From: Heterobasidion occidentale | Taxonomy: Eukaryota; Basidiomycota; Agaricomycetes; Russulales; Bondarzewiaceae | Reading direction: 5' to 3' | Length of the DNA stretch: 64,000 nt | Assembly (NCBI GenBank): GCA_039111635.1 | Contig: JBCAQO010000004.1 | Coordinates: 1,488,001 to 1,552,000 of the forward strand | Shown here: positions 53,815 to 64,000 of the stretch, in pieces | Layout: each line of letters opens with the position of its first letter | Position numbering within the stretch: position 1 is the stretch's first letter | Notes under the pieces: model-generated | Seen by the model: the letters and a program-made list of their open reading frames with translations, nothing else | Told to the model about the DNA's origin: nothing | The model's database searches: none | Translations under genes and position numbers: made by a program

Positions 53815-54835
53815 CCCTGGAGCAAGACCTAGGCCTAGGATACCCACCAGGCACTAGACGAATCCACAACCAACTTCGACAGAACAATTGTCCTATCTAT
53901 CAAAGGGGAAACCGCTGGTATTACTCCGACACCAATTGGCCAGCTCCCCCAAACTTTGATGACTGCTCGTACCGAGAAGGACAATATTTCTTCACAAGAG
54001 AAGATGAAACAGAAGCTGAGTGGGCTTGGGACGAAATAGCAGAAGACTGGGTAGAGCCACCCCAGTACAGAAAGCCCAAACCGGAAATCCCAGATACATT
54101 AGAAGAAGAAGAAGAAACATCCGAGTCCGAATCCTCGGATATTCAAACACCGATCAACACCCGAACCATTGAAGACAATATCATTATGTCAACAGATATT
54201 ACAGCTCCCCCTACAATCATATCATCTGGAAGGGATAAGCTTAGACTCCCCGATAATTTTGATGGGGACAGAACACGATCACAAAAATTCATCGTGAATT
54301 GCCTCCTTCTTTTCACAGTGGAATCGGATCAGTACAAGATGGATGATGACAAGGTTTCCCTCGCCCTCTTGTGTATGAGATACAGAACAGCCGGTATATG
54401 GGCAGAGAACTTCCTGAAGAAGACAGTTCAGGCGACCCCACCCAAGACCCTCGGAACCTGGACCGATTTCCTTGACAAGTTCAAACTTCAATTCAAGGAA
54501 ACAAACCTTACGGACAAGGCCCGAAGCGCTCTTATGTCTTTCTTAAGGGAAGATGACGGTGGACAAATATTCAAATCAATTTGTCCTTATAGCTGCCGAT
54601 GCTGACATCACCGACAAGGAACAGGTTCCTTATTTTCAGAGAGGGCTCGACCCAAAGGTCATAGACAAGATCTATGACAAAGAGACACCACCGAAGGACA
54701 CAATCTAGGACTGGATCAATACCACCTGTGAAATAGATGGACGCTTGAGAGCCCGAAGTGCTCAAAAGGCAATCCTTGCCAACTCCACCTCATTCTGAAG
54801 CGACTTCCTCAATCGCTTTGACCTTCAACCAGCTC
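53815..54835 (+). pseudogene. GyA-3 gag (capsid)
   Basis: A frame open from about 53815 (GYPPGTRRIHNQLRQN, an acidic EEEEETSESESSD stretch) continues into MSTDITAPPTIISSGRDKLR (ATG 54186) and a Retrotrans_gag-like region: LPDNFDGDRTRSQKFIVNCL, LALLCMRYRTAGIWAENFLK, FKLQFKETNLTDKARSALMS. The upstream open stretch has no ATG, so either 54186 is the start or an upstream start was lost. A frameshift at about 54543 separates DEYSNQ-type residues, and TAG at 54706 interrupts the end (compare 21187-21513). Gag forms the particle shell. Confidence 0.8.
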
Positions 54836-54867
54836 TTTGCTATAATTCTACCACCACGCCTCGCAGA

Positions 54868-55401
54868 ATGAACAACCAGGTAGTCGACATGGACATTGAC
54901 GCCTCTCGGAAGAGAGATGCCGCTCGCCAGAAGCACACTTACAATGGCAAGCTCCCTACCCGTTGTTTTAACTGTGGGAAATCAGGGCATTGGGCGTCTG
55001 ATTGCCGTTCCCCTCGTAGAGGTGTTCCCCCTTCTCGAGGAAATCCACACAAGTCGATGGGCGGAGGAGGTAGAAGAACTCACGCTACAGACATGGAGGA
55101 TGAAGATGAGCAAGAATCCCTGCTGGGAGACAATGCGGGACTTTATAGAGGATTGGAGAAGGGGGGTTCTCATGGCCACCACCGTTGGATACCACAACCT
55201 AGTTATCCAGTGGAATGTAAGAACCCTTCTGCAAGGAGCGGGGGATCAAGCCAGAGCAATGGAGAACGCTACATACTGCCTAACGGACGACGAGGCAACA
55301 AACCTGTCTGTGATACTAATGGTGTCCGAGCGCTCTTTAGAGAAGTAGGGGAGGCAAAGGCCAAACAGATGTTGGTGGATCTAGCGGAGGATTTTTCCTG
55401 A
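54868..55401 (+). pseudogene. GyA-3 nucleocapsid region
   Basis: NNQVVDMDIDASRKRDAARQ is followed by the zinc knuckle CFNCGKSGHWASDC (about 54965-55006) and an Arg/Ser/Gly-rich low-complexity tail. It binds element RNA in this family. The preceding gag frame ends at a TGA near 54798, so the original fusion or frameshift arrangement is unclear. Confidence 0.8.
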
Positions 55402-55479
55402 CCTCTCCTTCACCACCCGAGGAGAGGGGGTTGAGGAAACCCGAGTACAATTCCCCGTCATGTATTCAAATCGGAGCAA

Positions 55480-55860
55480 TAAACAGCCACATCATTACGC
55501 CCATCTGACTTGACGTGCAATTGACAACTTGAGGAAGAAGCGCTGGAGCCAGAGCCGCCATCAACTCAGCCTGTGAAGGGATTTTGGTGAACGAGAAGTG
55601 GGTACGAAGACACAACCTTCCAACCTACCCCTTAAATCGCCCTATCTGCGTTCGCAATGTCGATGACACCATCAACAAGGCGGGCCTCATTCAACGAGGC
55701 CTGGATGCAAATCTCACTGTCAAGGATAGACAGGAGAGAACCCACACCGAACGCGTCCAGATGTTCATCACCAATCTAGGGAAAGACGACATGCTCCTAG
55801 GAACAGATTGGTTGAAATACCACGATCCCTCCATTGGGTAGAGGCGCTGTGAGGTACACT
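55480..55860 (+). pseudogene. GyA-3 protease region
   Basis: AGARAAINSACEGILVNEKW marks the active-site region; the plus-strand copy at about 22330 has D where this one has N, so the catalytic Asp is lost here. The C-terminal part DDMLLGTDWLKYHDPSIG (about 55786-55841) ends at a TAG. Confidence 0.7.
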
Positions 55861-56078
55861 TTGATTGATGCCCTAGAGATTGCCAACAACCATATGGGTT
55901 TACCAAGGCAAGGGAAGAGCCTACCAAGAAGGCATGGCTAGCGAAACTACGTGGTGACAAGATTCCTCAGCAGACAAAGCCGCATCTTGTCTCTGAACCG
56001 GTAGGACCTCCGTGGACTTGGACTAAAGAACAATAGAGCCAAGTACCCACGAAGGAATGGAAATACCGGTTCCTTTCC

Positions 56079-56847
56079 TTGTTGGAGCACAAATCCCAAC
56101 AGACCAAGGCTCGGAAGTGGCTTGAGGAGCAAGTAACCGAAAGAAAGGAACACCGGCAAGCTCAGCAAGAGGCAGCCCAGAGCGAAGCTTCAGAAGGAGT
56201 CACCAAAAAGGCACAAACACTGTTTGACTCCTCCACAACGGATAGTGGAGAAGAACTTGTCATCAGAAAGGTAGCTCCCGAACCCTCGGGGTTCGCTAGT
56301 TTTGACGAAGACCTGGAAGAGGAAATCAACACAACTGACTTGAAGGATCACGTACCGTCGGAATACCACTCCTACCTTGACATTTTCAGCGAAAGATGAT
56401 CGCAGAGGCTCCCCAAGCACACCGTATGGGACCATGCCATAAATCTCAAACCGTCTTTTGTACCCCAGGCTCCAAGGATATTCCCCTTGAGCCTGGAGAA
56501 ACACAACAAGCTAGGAAAATTTGTCAAGGAGCATCTTTCTAGAGGAACAATATGTCGGTCGACAGCACACAGCGTGGCCTCCTTCTTCTTTATAAACAAG
56601 AAGGACGGGAAACTGCGCCTGGTACAGGATTATTGCCACCTCAATGAACACACCATTTGAGATGTCTGCCCTCTACCATTAATCCAAGAACTTTTGGATT
56701 TTATTATTCGAGGGGCAACGGTATTCCCGAAACTGGATGTTCGGTGGGGATACAACAATGTACGCATCAAGGAAGGGGACGAGTCCAAGGCAGCCTTTGT
56801 AACGCCCTTGGGACTCTTTGAACCCACAGTAATGTTCTTTGGGCTGT
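56079..56847 (+). pseudogene. GyA-3 linker and N-terminal RT
   Basis: Linker LEHKSQQTKARKWLEEQVTE and onwards, then DLKDHVPSEYHSYLDIFSER and a TGA (56397), [60 protein letters not shown] and [13 protein letters not shown], cut by the GyB-2 LTR before the catalytic YxDD. Confidence 0.85.
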
Positions 56848-57681
56848 TGTTAGGTCGGAGACCTATCATGTGCACCGATGCACGAAGGGGTCCCTAGGCT
56901 AAACCTCCACTGGTTCGTATAGTCGTAGACTCCAATGGATAAAGACGATGGATCGTCTTTGGGCTCTTTCGAGGAACTCGGGGTCGCTGTCTGCTTTGTT
57001 CTCGAATAGATTGAGAAGGTGATCTTCGAGGTCTTCTTGATGATGAGGAGGAACCGGATGATCTTCTCCTATCCAACAGATGACACGAGGGGGTGTCCAA
57101 CTGAGAACGCGGAAGGCAGCTAGTCCGGTGTAGAAGCGGTGGAGTAGAGGGAGGGGAGGAAAGGGAGACGAGTCCAGTGCTTCGTCAGACCGTGTAAGGA
57201 GTTTCTCAGATCTGACAGAGATCACGAAGCGTGGGCTAGGAAGGTAGCCAGATGCCGGGTGCAGTGCAGAGATCGAGTGTATTACAGGTGAACGAGCTGA
57301 GCTTCTTAGAAGCTCATCTCGGCTATTTACGTACAGAAGTGTCTAGGGCAGGATCAAGATCTGGTCTGTGCGCTTCTCAGGTACCGAAGTCAACGATCGA
57401 GATCCGTAAGCTAGAATGCCTCATCGACCTGCCATATAACTAAATATAGTAATCCGATCACTAAGGTCCATCCACATCTTTGATCGATCAAGAACCAGGA
57501 ACGGGGGTCAGGAATCAATGTCTGTCCACATCAAGAATCAGGAACTAGAAGTCAGCGTTCATGCGTTAGCATGTAAATGGTAAGGAGTCATGGAGAGTGG
57601 TCCGAGTCTGTAGCAAGTGCGAAGCACTTGACCAGCCCATCCATTCACGTGCGAAGCACGTGTTAGGACGCGGTCCTAACA
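56848..57681 (-). repeat. GyB-2 3' LTR
   Basis: 834 bp, TGTTAGGTCG..GTCCTAACA on the plus strand. It is preceded on the sense strand by the polypurine tract (57682-57695). The terminal palindrome at its U3 end is perfect. Confidence 0.93.
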
Positions 57682-57692
57682 ATACCCCCTCT

Positions 57693-59299
57693 CTATACAA
57701 GTCTTCGGCGCTTGGCGGGTGCACCGATGGTGGGGGCAGGTCTCCTCAGGTGGACTTCGTCGAAGGTGGGGATGTTTCGAGCGGGGTATCCGGTCCAGTT
57801 AGCTGTGTCGATCAAGTGGTCTAACGCTTGCTTGTGGTACCCGTATTCCTCAGCCGTCCTATCCATCTGTAGACGAAGGCGCCGGGACTGCATGCGATGC
57901 CTATCGTAGTCTTGAAGAAAGCCGCGCGCCGTAACGTCCGTTCTCTGGCGAATGCCCGTGATTGGACATCCCACGACGAGATGGCCGGCGCGTCCGCATT
58001 CCCAGCAGGTACGAGTGGAGGGGTCGGTGGGTGGAGAAGGCGGGAGAGCAGGAGGGGTAGGCCAAAATTTTCGGAGTCCATGGCGTCGGCAGGCCATCCT
58101 TCTTCAGTTGCGACAGGAACGTCCGGCGACTGGGGGGAGGCTTCGTCGACAATGACAGGATGGGTGAGGTCGTCGCCGAGTAAGGGGGGGGATGGGGACA
58201 CAGCAGGGGGTGACGGGGGTGGTACCGGTAGCGGCCGAAGTACCTGGCGATCCCGGACGACTTGTTCGGGGTCGTAGAGGGGACTGGTGGGCCGCATGAA
58301 TTCGGCGGTCTCCTCGTTGGTGGGCCGAAAGGGTTCTGCCGCTAGGAGCTCGGGTTCGGTGTTGGCCGGGGGATCGACAACCATGGGTTCTTCAGCGTCA
58401 ATCTGGTGAAACCCCTGTTCCTGTATATCCAGTTTGGTCATGACCCAGGGCCTAACGTTATCCTCCGGGGTACATCCGCCAGGCCAGTAGCACGCAATGG
58501 GGTGAACCCCTCGACTGTTAAGTGGGAAGGAGTGGGTCGGCAGTAGCCCTTTAGGGACATACTCTTCGATCTCCAGACGTGCTCCATTATGTCCTGCGAA
58601 TCGGAACCAGCAGATCGTGTTTTCCTTGTAGCGAATTCGAGCCAGTACGTCGAGCCAGGCGGGTATGGAGTGCGCCTGTATGAGGATGGAGCTGGTGGTA
58701 AATATCCCTCCCAGCCGGAAATTGACCATGTCGTTGCGGATGGCGGGGAGATCGATCAACCCTTTCATGCGGTAGGAGGTGACGGTGAGGTTGGCGAGGA
58801 GGATGGCTTGGGTCTGGTTGAGGGGTCCAGAGAAAACCTGATAGGCTTGCGCCCAGACTGCTTGCTGTAAATAGAAAAGGAAAGCACGGGGGTTCCTCAA
58901 GCCAGGCTGGTTCAGAATGATAGGGGCTTCGTCCTCGGCGAGTGTGAGGTGGTAAACGCTGTTATTCGTCTTCAGGTCCTGGTAGAGACAGATGTCGTGA
59001 AGGGGGTTGGGTATGGCGCAGATTCGGAGGCGAGGGTTTTCGTTGTGAATGGCGAAAGCCACCGGAGGAACGGCGATGTGGGGGTTTGGCATTTCAGCCG
59101 GGAAATGGGGAATAACAAACTCTGTAAGGGGATCCGCGACCGGGACGCCTTCCGAGGGGATGTCATCCTCGCTGTCGTAATCCGAGTCAGTGTCGTCAAC
59201 GAGCGTGGGTGTGGTAGTGGGCGGGGAGATGGTGCGAAGGATGAAGGGGTTGGGGGAGGAGGTGTTGGAGGCGTGAGGGGACGCGGTAGCGGAAGACAT
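57693..59299 (-). pseudogene. GyB-2 ORF3: zinc-knuckle protein, one frameshift
   Basis: The ATG at 59297-59299 starts MSSATASPHASNTSSPNPF. It is collinear with the ORF3 at 31958-33563 and reads straight through the place where that copy is broken (AGHNGARLEIEEYVPKG). A one-base loss near 58070 shifts this copy before the zinc knuckle CWECGRAGHLVVGC (about 57967-58008), after which the other frame continues to the basic end AKRRRLV at 57693. The two copies carry different lesions, so the ancestral frame was open. Function unknown. Confidence 0.6.
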
Positions 59300-59414
59300 T
59301 CTGATGTTGCTAAGAATATAGCGGGGGAGTTGTGTAAGAAGAGGTGTGTGGGGGCAAGGGACATTCGAGTTGTAGCTGGGATGCTGAGGAATGTCTCTGT
59401 CCGATGCAGGGTGT

Positions 59415-59422
59415 CTTTTATA
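59415..59422 (-). promoter_or_regulatory. TATA-like box upstream of GyB-2 ORF3
   Basis: TATAAAAG on the minus strand, 116 nt upstream of the ORF3 ATG, identical in sequence and spacing to 31834-31841. Confidence 0.45.
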
Positions 59423-59582
59423 CGACGGAGGAGATGCCAATGGTGGCAGCGGCGTGAAGAGATCCGAGGACAAGGGCGATGGCGATGGAGACAGCGGTGA
59501 GAGCAAGAGCCGCAACGACGGTGTAAACGGCTACTGTGGATAGAGTGGGGTCGAACGGGGTCATAGCCGTTTGCCTGGCCAT
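59418..59582 (-). CDS. Short hydrophobic ORF of GyB-2
   Basis: ATG at 59580-59582; 54 codons, the same peptide as at 31674-31838, ending in a hydrophobic stretch. It overlaps the end of the pol frame (59561). See the other copy for caveats. Confidence 0.35.
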   Translation of the reverse strand: MARQTAMTPFDPTLSTVAVYTVVAALALTAVSIAIALVLGSLHAAATIGISSVV

Positions 59583-62161
59583 GCCAATCCTCGGTTGGTC
59601 TGCTTTTGTAGCTCCTGGTATGCTTGAGTCCGCCAATTAGAGCTGTCCGATCGCTTCTGCTGTAGCTTTGATCGAGACGAGTCTATATTGGGCTTCTTTG
59701 GCTGCGCTTCTCGATTGTTGATCGTCAGTGGTGGCACTTTTGATCGAGGAACCAGGGGCGGCCTCTTTAGCTGCGTCATTCGTTTGTTGATCTCTTCCAT
59801 GATCTGGGGGATAGCTAATCCTATGGCGAGAAGCTTCTTTCCGATCGGATGCTTCTCGAGCTTCTTTCTGATTTGATCTTCTTCGGCTACTCGGTTGAGT
59901 TCTAATTCGATCACCAGGGCCAGAATGGAAGCTTCCATTCCTTTGACTGCCCGAGGGTGCCGGCGGTAGAAGTCCTTTATGGCTTCTTGTGCGTTAGTGA
60001 CGTTTGCCGCGGCTTCCCAAGAGTTGTCCGATTCCGGGTAGCCCTTCCATTTGATCAGGTACTGCAGGATCTTCCATCGTCCGAAGCGTCTAGCTCCGAC
60101 AATGGCTTCGACTTTGAATTCCTCTTGCCCTTCGATCAGGTCCGGAGCCGGTTTAGGGTAGTTCGGACCATAGACCTCGTTTTCCTTGTAGGGCGTGAGT
60201 CAACTAGCATGGAAGATGTCATGAATGCGCTTCCAGCTGTTGGGCAGTTTCAACCTGAAGTTGACATTCCCTATGGTGTCAATGATTTCAAATGGCCCAA
60301 AGTGTTTGGGTCTCAGTTTCTCTGATGGGTGATCGGTGTGGATGTTCTTCCCATCAAGCCATACTTGTTCTCCTTTCTTGAAAGGCGGCAGGTCCGTTCC
60401 AAAATGGTCGTGCTGTATCCTCATGGCTTCGGCTACAATTTTGAGGCTGGCTTGTGCTTCCTTCCTAGCACGTTGCAGAGCTTCGAGGCGAGCGTCGGCG
60501 GTGGGGACATTTGTGTTTCCGATGATGGCTGGGTAAGCCCGTGGTTGATATCCATGAAGAAGTTCAAATGGTGACTTCTGCGTGGCCGAGTGCTGATGGG
60601 TATTGTGGGCGTATTCCGCATAGGGGATTAATCCGGCCCAATCGTCCTGTGAAGAGCTGCAAAATGCTCTTAGGTATTGTTCCAGTTCCTGATTCATTCG
60701 TTCAGTAGCACCGTCTGTCTGTGGGTGATAGGCTGTGCTTAAAGCGGATTTGATTCCTAATTCTTTGAGCAGGGCTTGCGCTACTTTTGAAGCGAATTGA
60801 GTTCCTCTATCCGATATGGTTTTATCTGGCAGTCCATAGCGTCTCCAGATGTTTTCTAGCAAGATTTTGGCCGTTCCATCAGAGTCGATGGTTTTCAGGC
60901 ATGGAGTTATTACTGCAGTTTTGGTGAATCGATTGGTTACTACATGTAGCGAGTCGTATCCGTTTGATTCTGGTAGATCTGTAATAAAATCCATGGTTAT
61001 TGTTCCGAAGGGTCGATCTGGGATTTCTGTTGGTTGTAATGGTACCATGGTAGGATGTGTGTCGTTCTTGGTGGATTGACAGATGGCGCATCCTTCCACA
61101 TATTGGTGAACTGTGTTTGATATTCCTGGCCAAGTGAATTCCTGTCCGACTAAGGCTAGAGTTCCTCTTTGTCCTGGATGTCCTGCTGCTAGATTGTCAT
61201 GGTTCAATTTGATGATATCTTGACGAAGTTGTTCGTTTCGAGGAACATATATTTTTCCTCGGTGAAGGACCAATCCTTCTTCTTCGTTCCATTCTTGTAA
61301 ACCTTTCTTCATGTTTCGAGGTCCTAAGGTTTTGATCTTGGCTAGGGTTTCTAATAGCCATTCGTCTTTCCTATTTTCTTCAATGATTCGTTTCCGGAGG
61401 TCGTCGTCTATTATGGTAACGCCTCCTCGTCCAGTTGCCCTAATGTGGAGTATTTGATGAGGGTCCCAACTGTTGTCTGTATTGATGGCATTGATTTCTG
61501 TGAAAGGTCTTCGGATCTTTTCTGTGTCATTGAAAAGTTTGGGCTCCAAGAGTGTTTCGCCTGAATTGTCAAATTCCACCCCCTTTTTATGGTCTGGACG
61601 CCGTGACAGACTGTCGGATTTATTAGTGACTCCTGCCTTGTGCGTCAACTTGTAGTCGAAACGCAAGAGGTAGAGTGACCATCGTGCTTGTCGACGGTTT
61701 AGTTTCTGGCTTGAACGGAACCATTCGAGGTTCTTGTGATCCGTCCAGACGTCTACCGGGTGGTCGGCGCCCTCCAAATAGTGTCGCCAAGCTTCAAAAG
61801 CTCGAACGACCGCCAGCAACTCTTTATCATAGATTGGGTAGTTGCGTTCTGTTGGTGAGAGCGACTTGGAGATATAAGCACATGGGTGCCATTTTCCATC
61901 TTTGGCAACTTGTGATAAAACTGCTCCGGTGGTGAAGTCGGAAGCGTCGCATTCAATGTGAAACGGGTTCCTCGTGTCTGGCATAACGAGCACCGGAGAT
62001 TCTGTAAATATTCGTTTTAGCGTTTGAAACGCGTCTTCGCATGCTGGTGTCCAATCCCAGGTGCGTTCCTTCTGTGTTAACTCAAATAGCGGTCTTGCTA
62101 TTTTTGAGTAATCTTTGATAAACCTGCGATAAAAATTGCAAAATCCTAAAAATGATTGCAC
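59561..62161 (-). pseudogene. GyB-2 RNase H, integrase and chromodomain
   Basis: One frame (62161-60200) covers RT thumb (SFLGFCNFYRRFIKDYSKIA), RNase H ([56 protein letters not shown]), integrase zinc region (LNHDNLAAGHPGQRGTLALV, YVEGCAICQSTK), core D-D-E (ITMDFITDLPE, ISDRGTQFAS, ATERMNQELEQYL) and GPFEIIDTIGNVNFRLKLP. A TGA at 60200-60202 replaces a CGA (Arg) of the other copy, a C-to-T change at CpG. The same frame then continues through the chromodomain (ILQYLIKWKGY, SDNSWEAAANVTNAQE) to a tail ending near 59561. Apart from that stop this part is intact. Confidence 0.88.
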
Positions 62162-62893
62162 TTCCTTGACTTTTCCAGGGTTGGCCAGTCCATAATGCCG
62201 GCCACTTTAATCCGGGTCCATTTCCAGATGTCCGTGTGATATAACATATCCAAGATAGTCGATTTTCTCTTTGTGGAAGTGGCACTTCAAGGGTTGTAGA
62301 TACAGATCGTTGTCTTGTAAGATCTGTAAAACCTTTCGCACTGTCTTGATGTGGTCGTCCATTGTTTTAGAGAATACTAGGATGTCGTCCATATAGATTG
62401 CTACTAATCCGGCATAGATGAGGTCTTTGAAGAGGGCGTTCATCATAGTTTGGAATGTTGCCGGCGAGTTGGTTAATCCAAAGAACATCACCAGAGGTTC
62501 GTACATTCCTAAATTGGTGACGAATGCGGCTAGTTTCTCGCTTCCTTCTTTCATGCGTACATTGTTATATCCTGTATCGACATCCATTAGTGAAAAGTAT
62601 ATGGCTTCAGCCAGAAGATCCAGTAATTCTTGAATAATCGGCAAAGGGTACTTGTTCTTGATTGTTATTTCATTGAGTTTGCGATAATCCATTATGGTCT
62701 GTCATAGTTTCCATTCTTTTTCTTGATGAAGAAGAATGGGATGCCATGTGCGATTTGGATTCCCGGATGAATCCTTTCTGGAGGTTTCGTCTATGAATTT
62801 CTTGAGTTCCACTTGCTCTCCAGGGCTAAGACTGTATAGCTTGGGTTTGAGCGAGTGATCCATTCCTTCTTTGATCTCTATTTGTGATCCCAA
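62162..62893 (-). pseudogene. GyB-2 reverse transcriptase
   Basis: MDYRKLNEITIKNKYPLPII, YFSLMDVDTGYNNVRMKEGS, MFFGLTNSPATFQTMMNALF and YMDDILVFSKTMDDHIKTVR (YMDD at about 62384-62395) are in one frame, with YLGYVISHGHLEMDPD at its end. Frame breaks lie near 62207 and 62700, where the FFFIKKKNGKLRPV region is damaged. Catalytic residues are present. Confidence 0.85.
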
Positions 62894-63540
62894 GGTCGAG
62901 AGAGCGGTAGCTGTCCTTTGGTCGACCTTCGAAAACCTTCCTATAATTCCAGTATTCCTTCGGCACTATCTCTTCGAAGGATAGTTCGGGTTTCCCTTTA
63001 GCAGCTTCTTCTGCAAGTCTTTGCGAGTTGGTGTGCTTTGTTTGTTTCCCTGTCGATGCTTTGGCAGGTTTGCTTCCTTGTGCCGGTGTGTTGGCGTATG
63101 GAAGTTCCGTGGTTTCGGCGCGATGTATATCAACGCCTTCTTCAGAGTCGTTGTATAATTCCAGTGCCTGTAATGTTCCCGTATCTAGGCATCTGACGAG
63201 ATAGACTCCGTCTTCTTCAAGATCCTTGGAGGGAAGTGCCGGAAGTCCGTCACCGCCCTCCAGAACGTCTTCTTCAGCCCATGTCGGAACCTTATAATTT
63301 CTGGTTCGGGCCTTCAGACGTTCGGCATTCAACCTTCGAGTTGTGAACTCCGGACTTGTAGGTATTGTCCACGGATGTGGTACTGTGGTGTTTCCCACTT
63401 TCCGGCCTAGTACTGCTTTTCCCGGCTTTTGCACTGGTATTGAGTAGTCGCCCATTTGCGGTACTGTTTCCATGCGCCGTATGCTTGGTTTAGGACGTCC
63501 TGGTTTTCTTGTAGCTCTTTTAGCTTTTACGGTCCCCCTT
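62826..63540 (-). pseudogene. GyB-2 PR-RT linker
   Basis: Frame 63473-62826: VPQMGDYSIPVQKPGKAVLG, a polar linker, and SFEEIVPKEYWNYRKVFEGR, the RT N-terminal region, before a frameshift near 62910. It matches 27812-28380 of the other copy. Confidence 0.75.
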
Positions 63541-63960
63541 TATTTGGCAGGAGGGCGGGCATCTGGTAAAATGTAGCCCGTAGGCATGCCAGTCGACTTC
63601 TGGGTTATGTTCTAATAACCAGTCGGTTCCTAAAATGACGTCCTCTTTTCCTATTTCCGCGATATAGAATCTTGCTGATTCTGTATGCGACCCCCCTTTT
63701 TCGCCTAGAACCTGTAATTTGAGGTTGGCAAATCGTGTAATAGGTCCTCCTTTGAACTCGGTGTTCTGGACCGTACTGACTGGGATGGGGGTGGGGTTTT
63801 GTGTGTAGTGATTCGATGCACTTCTACAAAGCGAGGGTGCATGAAGATTCCGGTGGCTCCACTGTCTACCAGTGCCTGTGTAGCAGCTTTTCTATTCTTG
63901 CCTATGAGCATTGTCTCGAGTCAGAGTGATGGTGCACCATGTGATTTCATTTCCGAAAGA
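63541..63960 (-). pseudogene. GyB-2 aspartic protease region
   Basis: AATQALVDSGATGIFMHPRF (about 63895-63835) holds the D-S-G active site of a retroviral-type protease; the last part, EDVILGTDWLLEHNPEVDWH, lies at about 63645-63585. A frameshift separates them near 63800. Protease cleaves the polyprotein. Further gag-coding sequence lies off the right edge. Confidence 0.75.
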
Positions 63961-64000
63961 TACAATACATCTGGATGTCCATGCTATGGTCAGCATCTTT

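Larger units (their letters stand above)
52281..56847 (+). mobile_element. GyA-3: chromovirus, 5' LTR to RT, cut by GyB-2
   Basis: Starts with a 5' LTR, then gag, nucleocapsid, protease, linker and RT up to MFFGL (56847), where GyB-2 is inserted. It provides the uninterrupted sequence against which the CoA-1 and chimera insertion sites can be read. The remainder would lie beyond GyB-2, off the right edge. Confidence 0.9.
56848..64000 (-). mobile_element. GyB-2: chromovirus running off the right edge
   Basis: Reading from right to left: protease, RT, RNase H, integrase, chromodomain, short hydrophobic ORF, TATA-like box, ORF3, polypurine tract, 3' LTR. It is better preserved than the chimera copy. 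Gag and the 5' LTR lie outside the window. It is inserted into the RT of GyA-3 after GGGCTGT. Confidence 0.92.

Overview
The window is a transposon graveyard from a fungus, most likely an Agaricomycete (mushroom-forming basidiomycete). The evidence is roughly balanced base composition, 47-54 bp introns with GT..AG ends in the one host-like gene, chromodomain Ty3/gypsy elements, a Ty1/copia family, a decayed LINE, and two broken genes that resemble multicopy basidiomycete families. I see no rRNA, tRNA, CRISPR or bacterial-type operon. Family names below (GyA, GyB, CoA, LTR-C) are mine.

Layout. 1-1000: broken host-like gene (DUF6589-like). 1425-14735: 3' part of a GyA chromovirus on the minus strand, interrupted by a complete but decayed copia (CoA-1, 8441-14030). 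14736-21186: a GyB LTR (minus) split by CoA-2 (15022-20621), a full-length copia with two LTRs that look identical and one open 1433-codon gag-pol frame; it is the youngest and only intact element. 21187-22834: GyA gag-protease segment, now on the plus strand. 22835-23678: GyB LTR. 23978-24508: solo copia LTR. 24509-41872: second GyA copy (plus), split by a chimeric insert (25484-34409) whose left end is a copia LTR plus gag and whose right end is GyB pol, ORF3 and LTR. 41873-45554: unassigned DNA, a GyB LTR fragment and a truncated copia (CoA-5). 45570-46215: satellite-like repeats. 46944-49200: decayed multi-exon host-like gene. 49540-52280: decayed LINE with a solo LTR-C inside. 52281-56847: third GyA copy (5' LTR to RT), with another LTR-C inside its LTR. 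56848-64000: GyB-2 (minus), running off the right edge.

How the parts work together. Each LTR element encodes gag (capsid, zinc knuckle), protease, reverse transcriptase/RNase H and integrase. CoA has the order PR-IN-RT-RH. GyA and GyB have PR-RT-RH-IN-chromodomain. Nesting gives the order of events: the LINE is oldest, then GyA, then GyB and LTR-C, then copia.

Most unusual content. (1) Both chromovirus families carry a further coding region downstream of pol, each preceded by a TATA-like box just after pol; in GyB this ORF3 has a zinc knuckle and a basic tail. (2) The long 3' region of GyA holds about 13-14 copies of a roughly 22-nt motif, several followed by a small stem-loop whose stem sequence changes while pairing is kept. 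(3) The rearrangements are unusually readable: a probable LTR-mediated inversion, a copia-gypsy chimera flanked by CCTT, and solo LTRs with or without target duplications. All calls are from reading the sequence; no database search was run.
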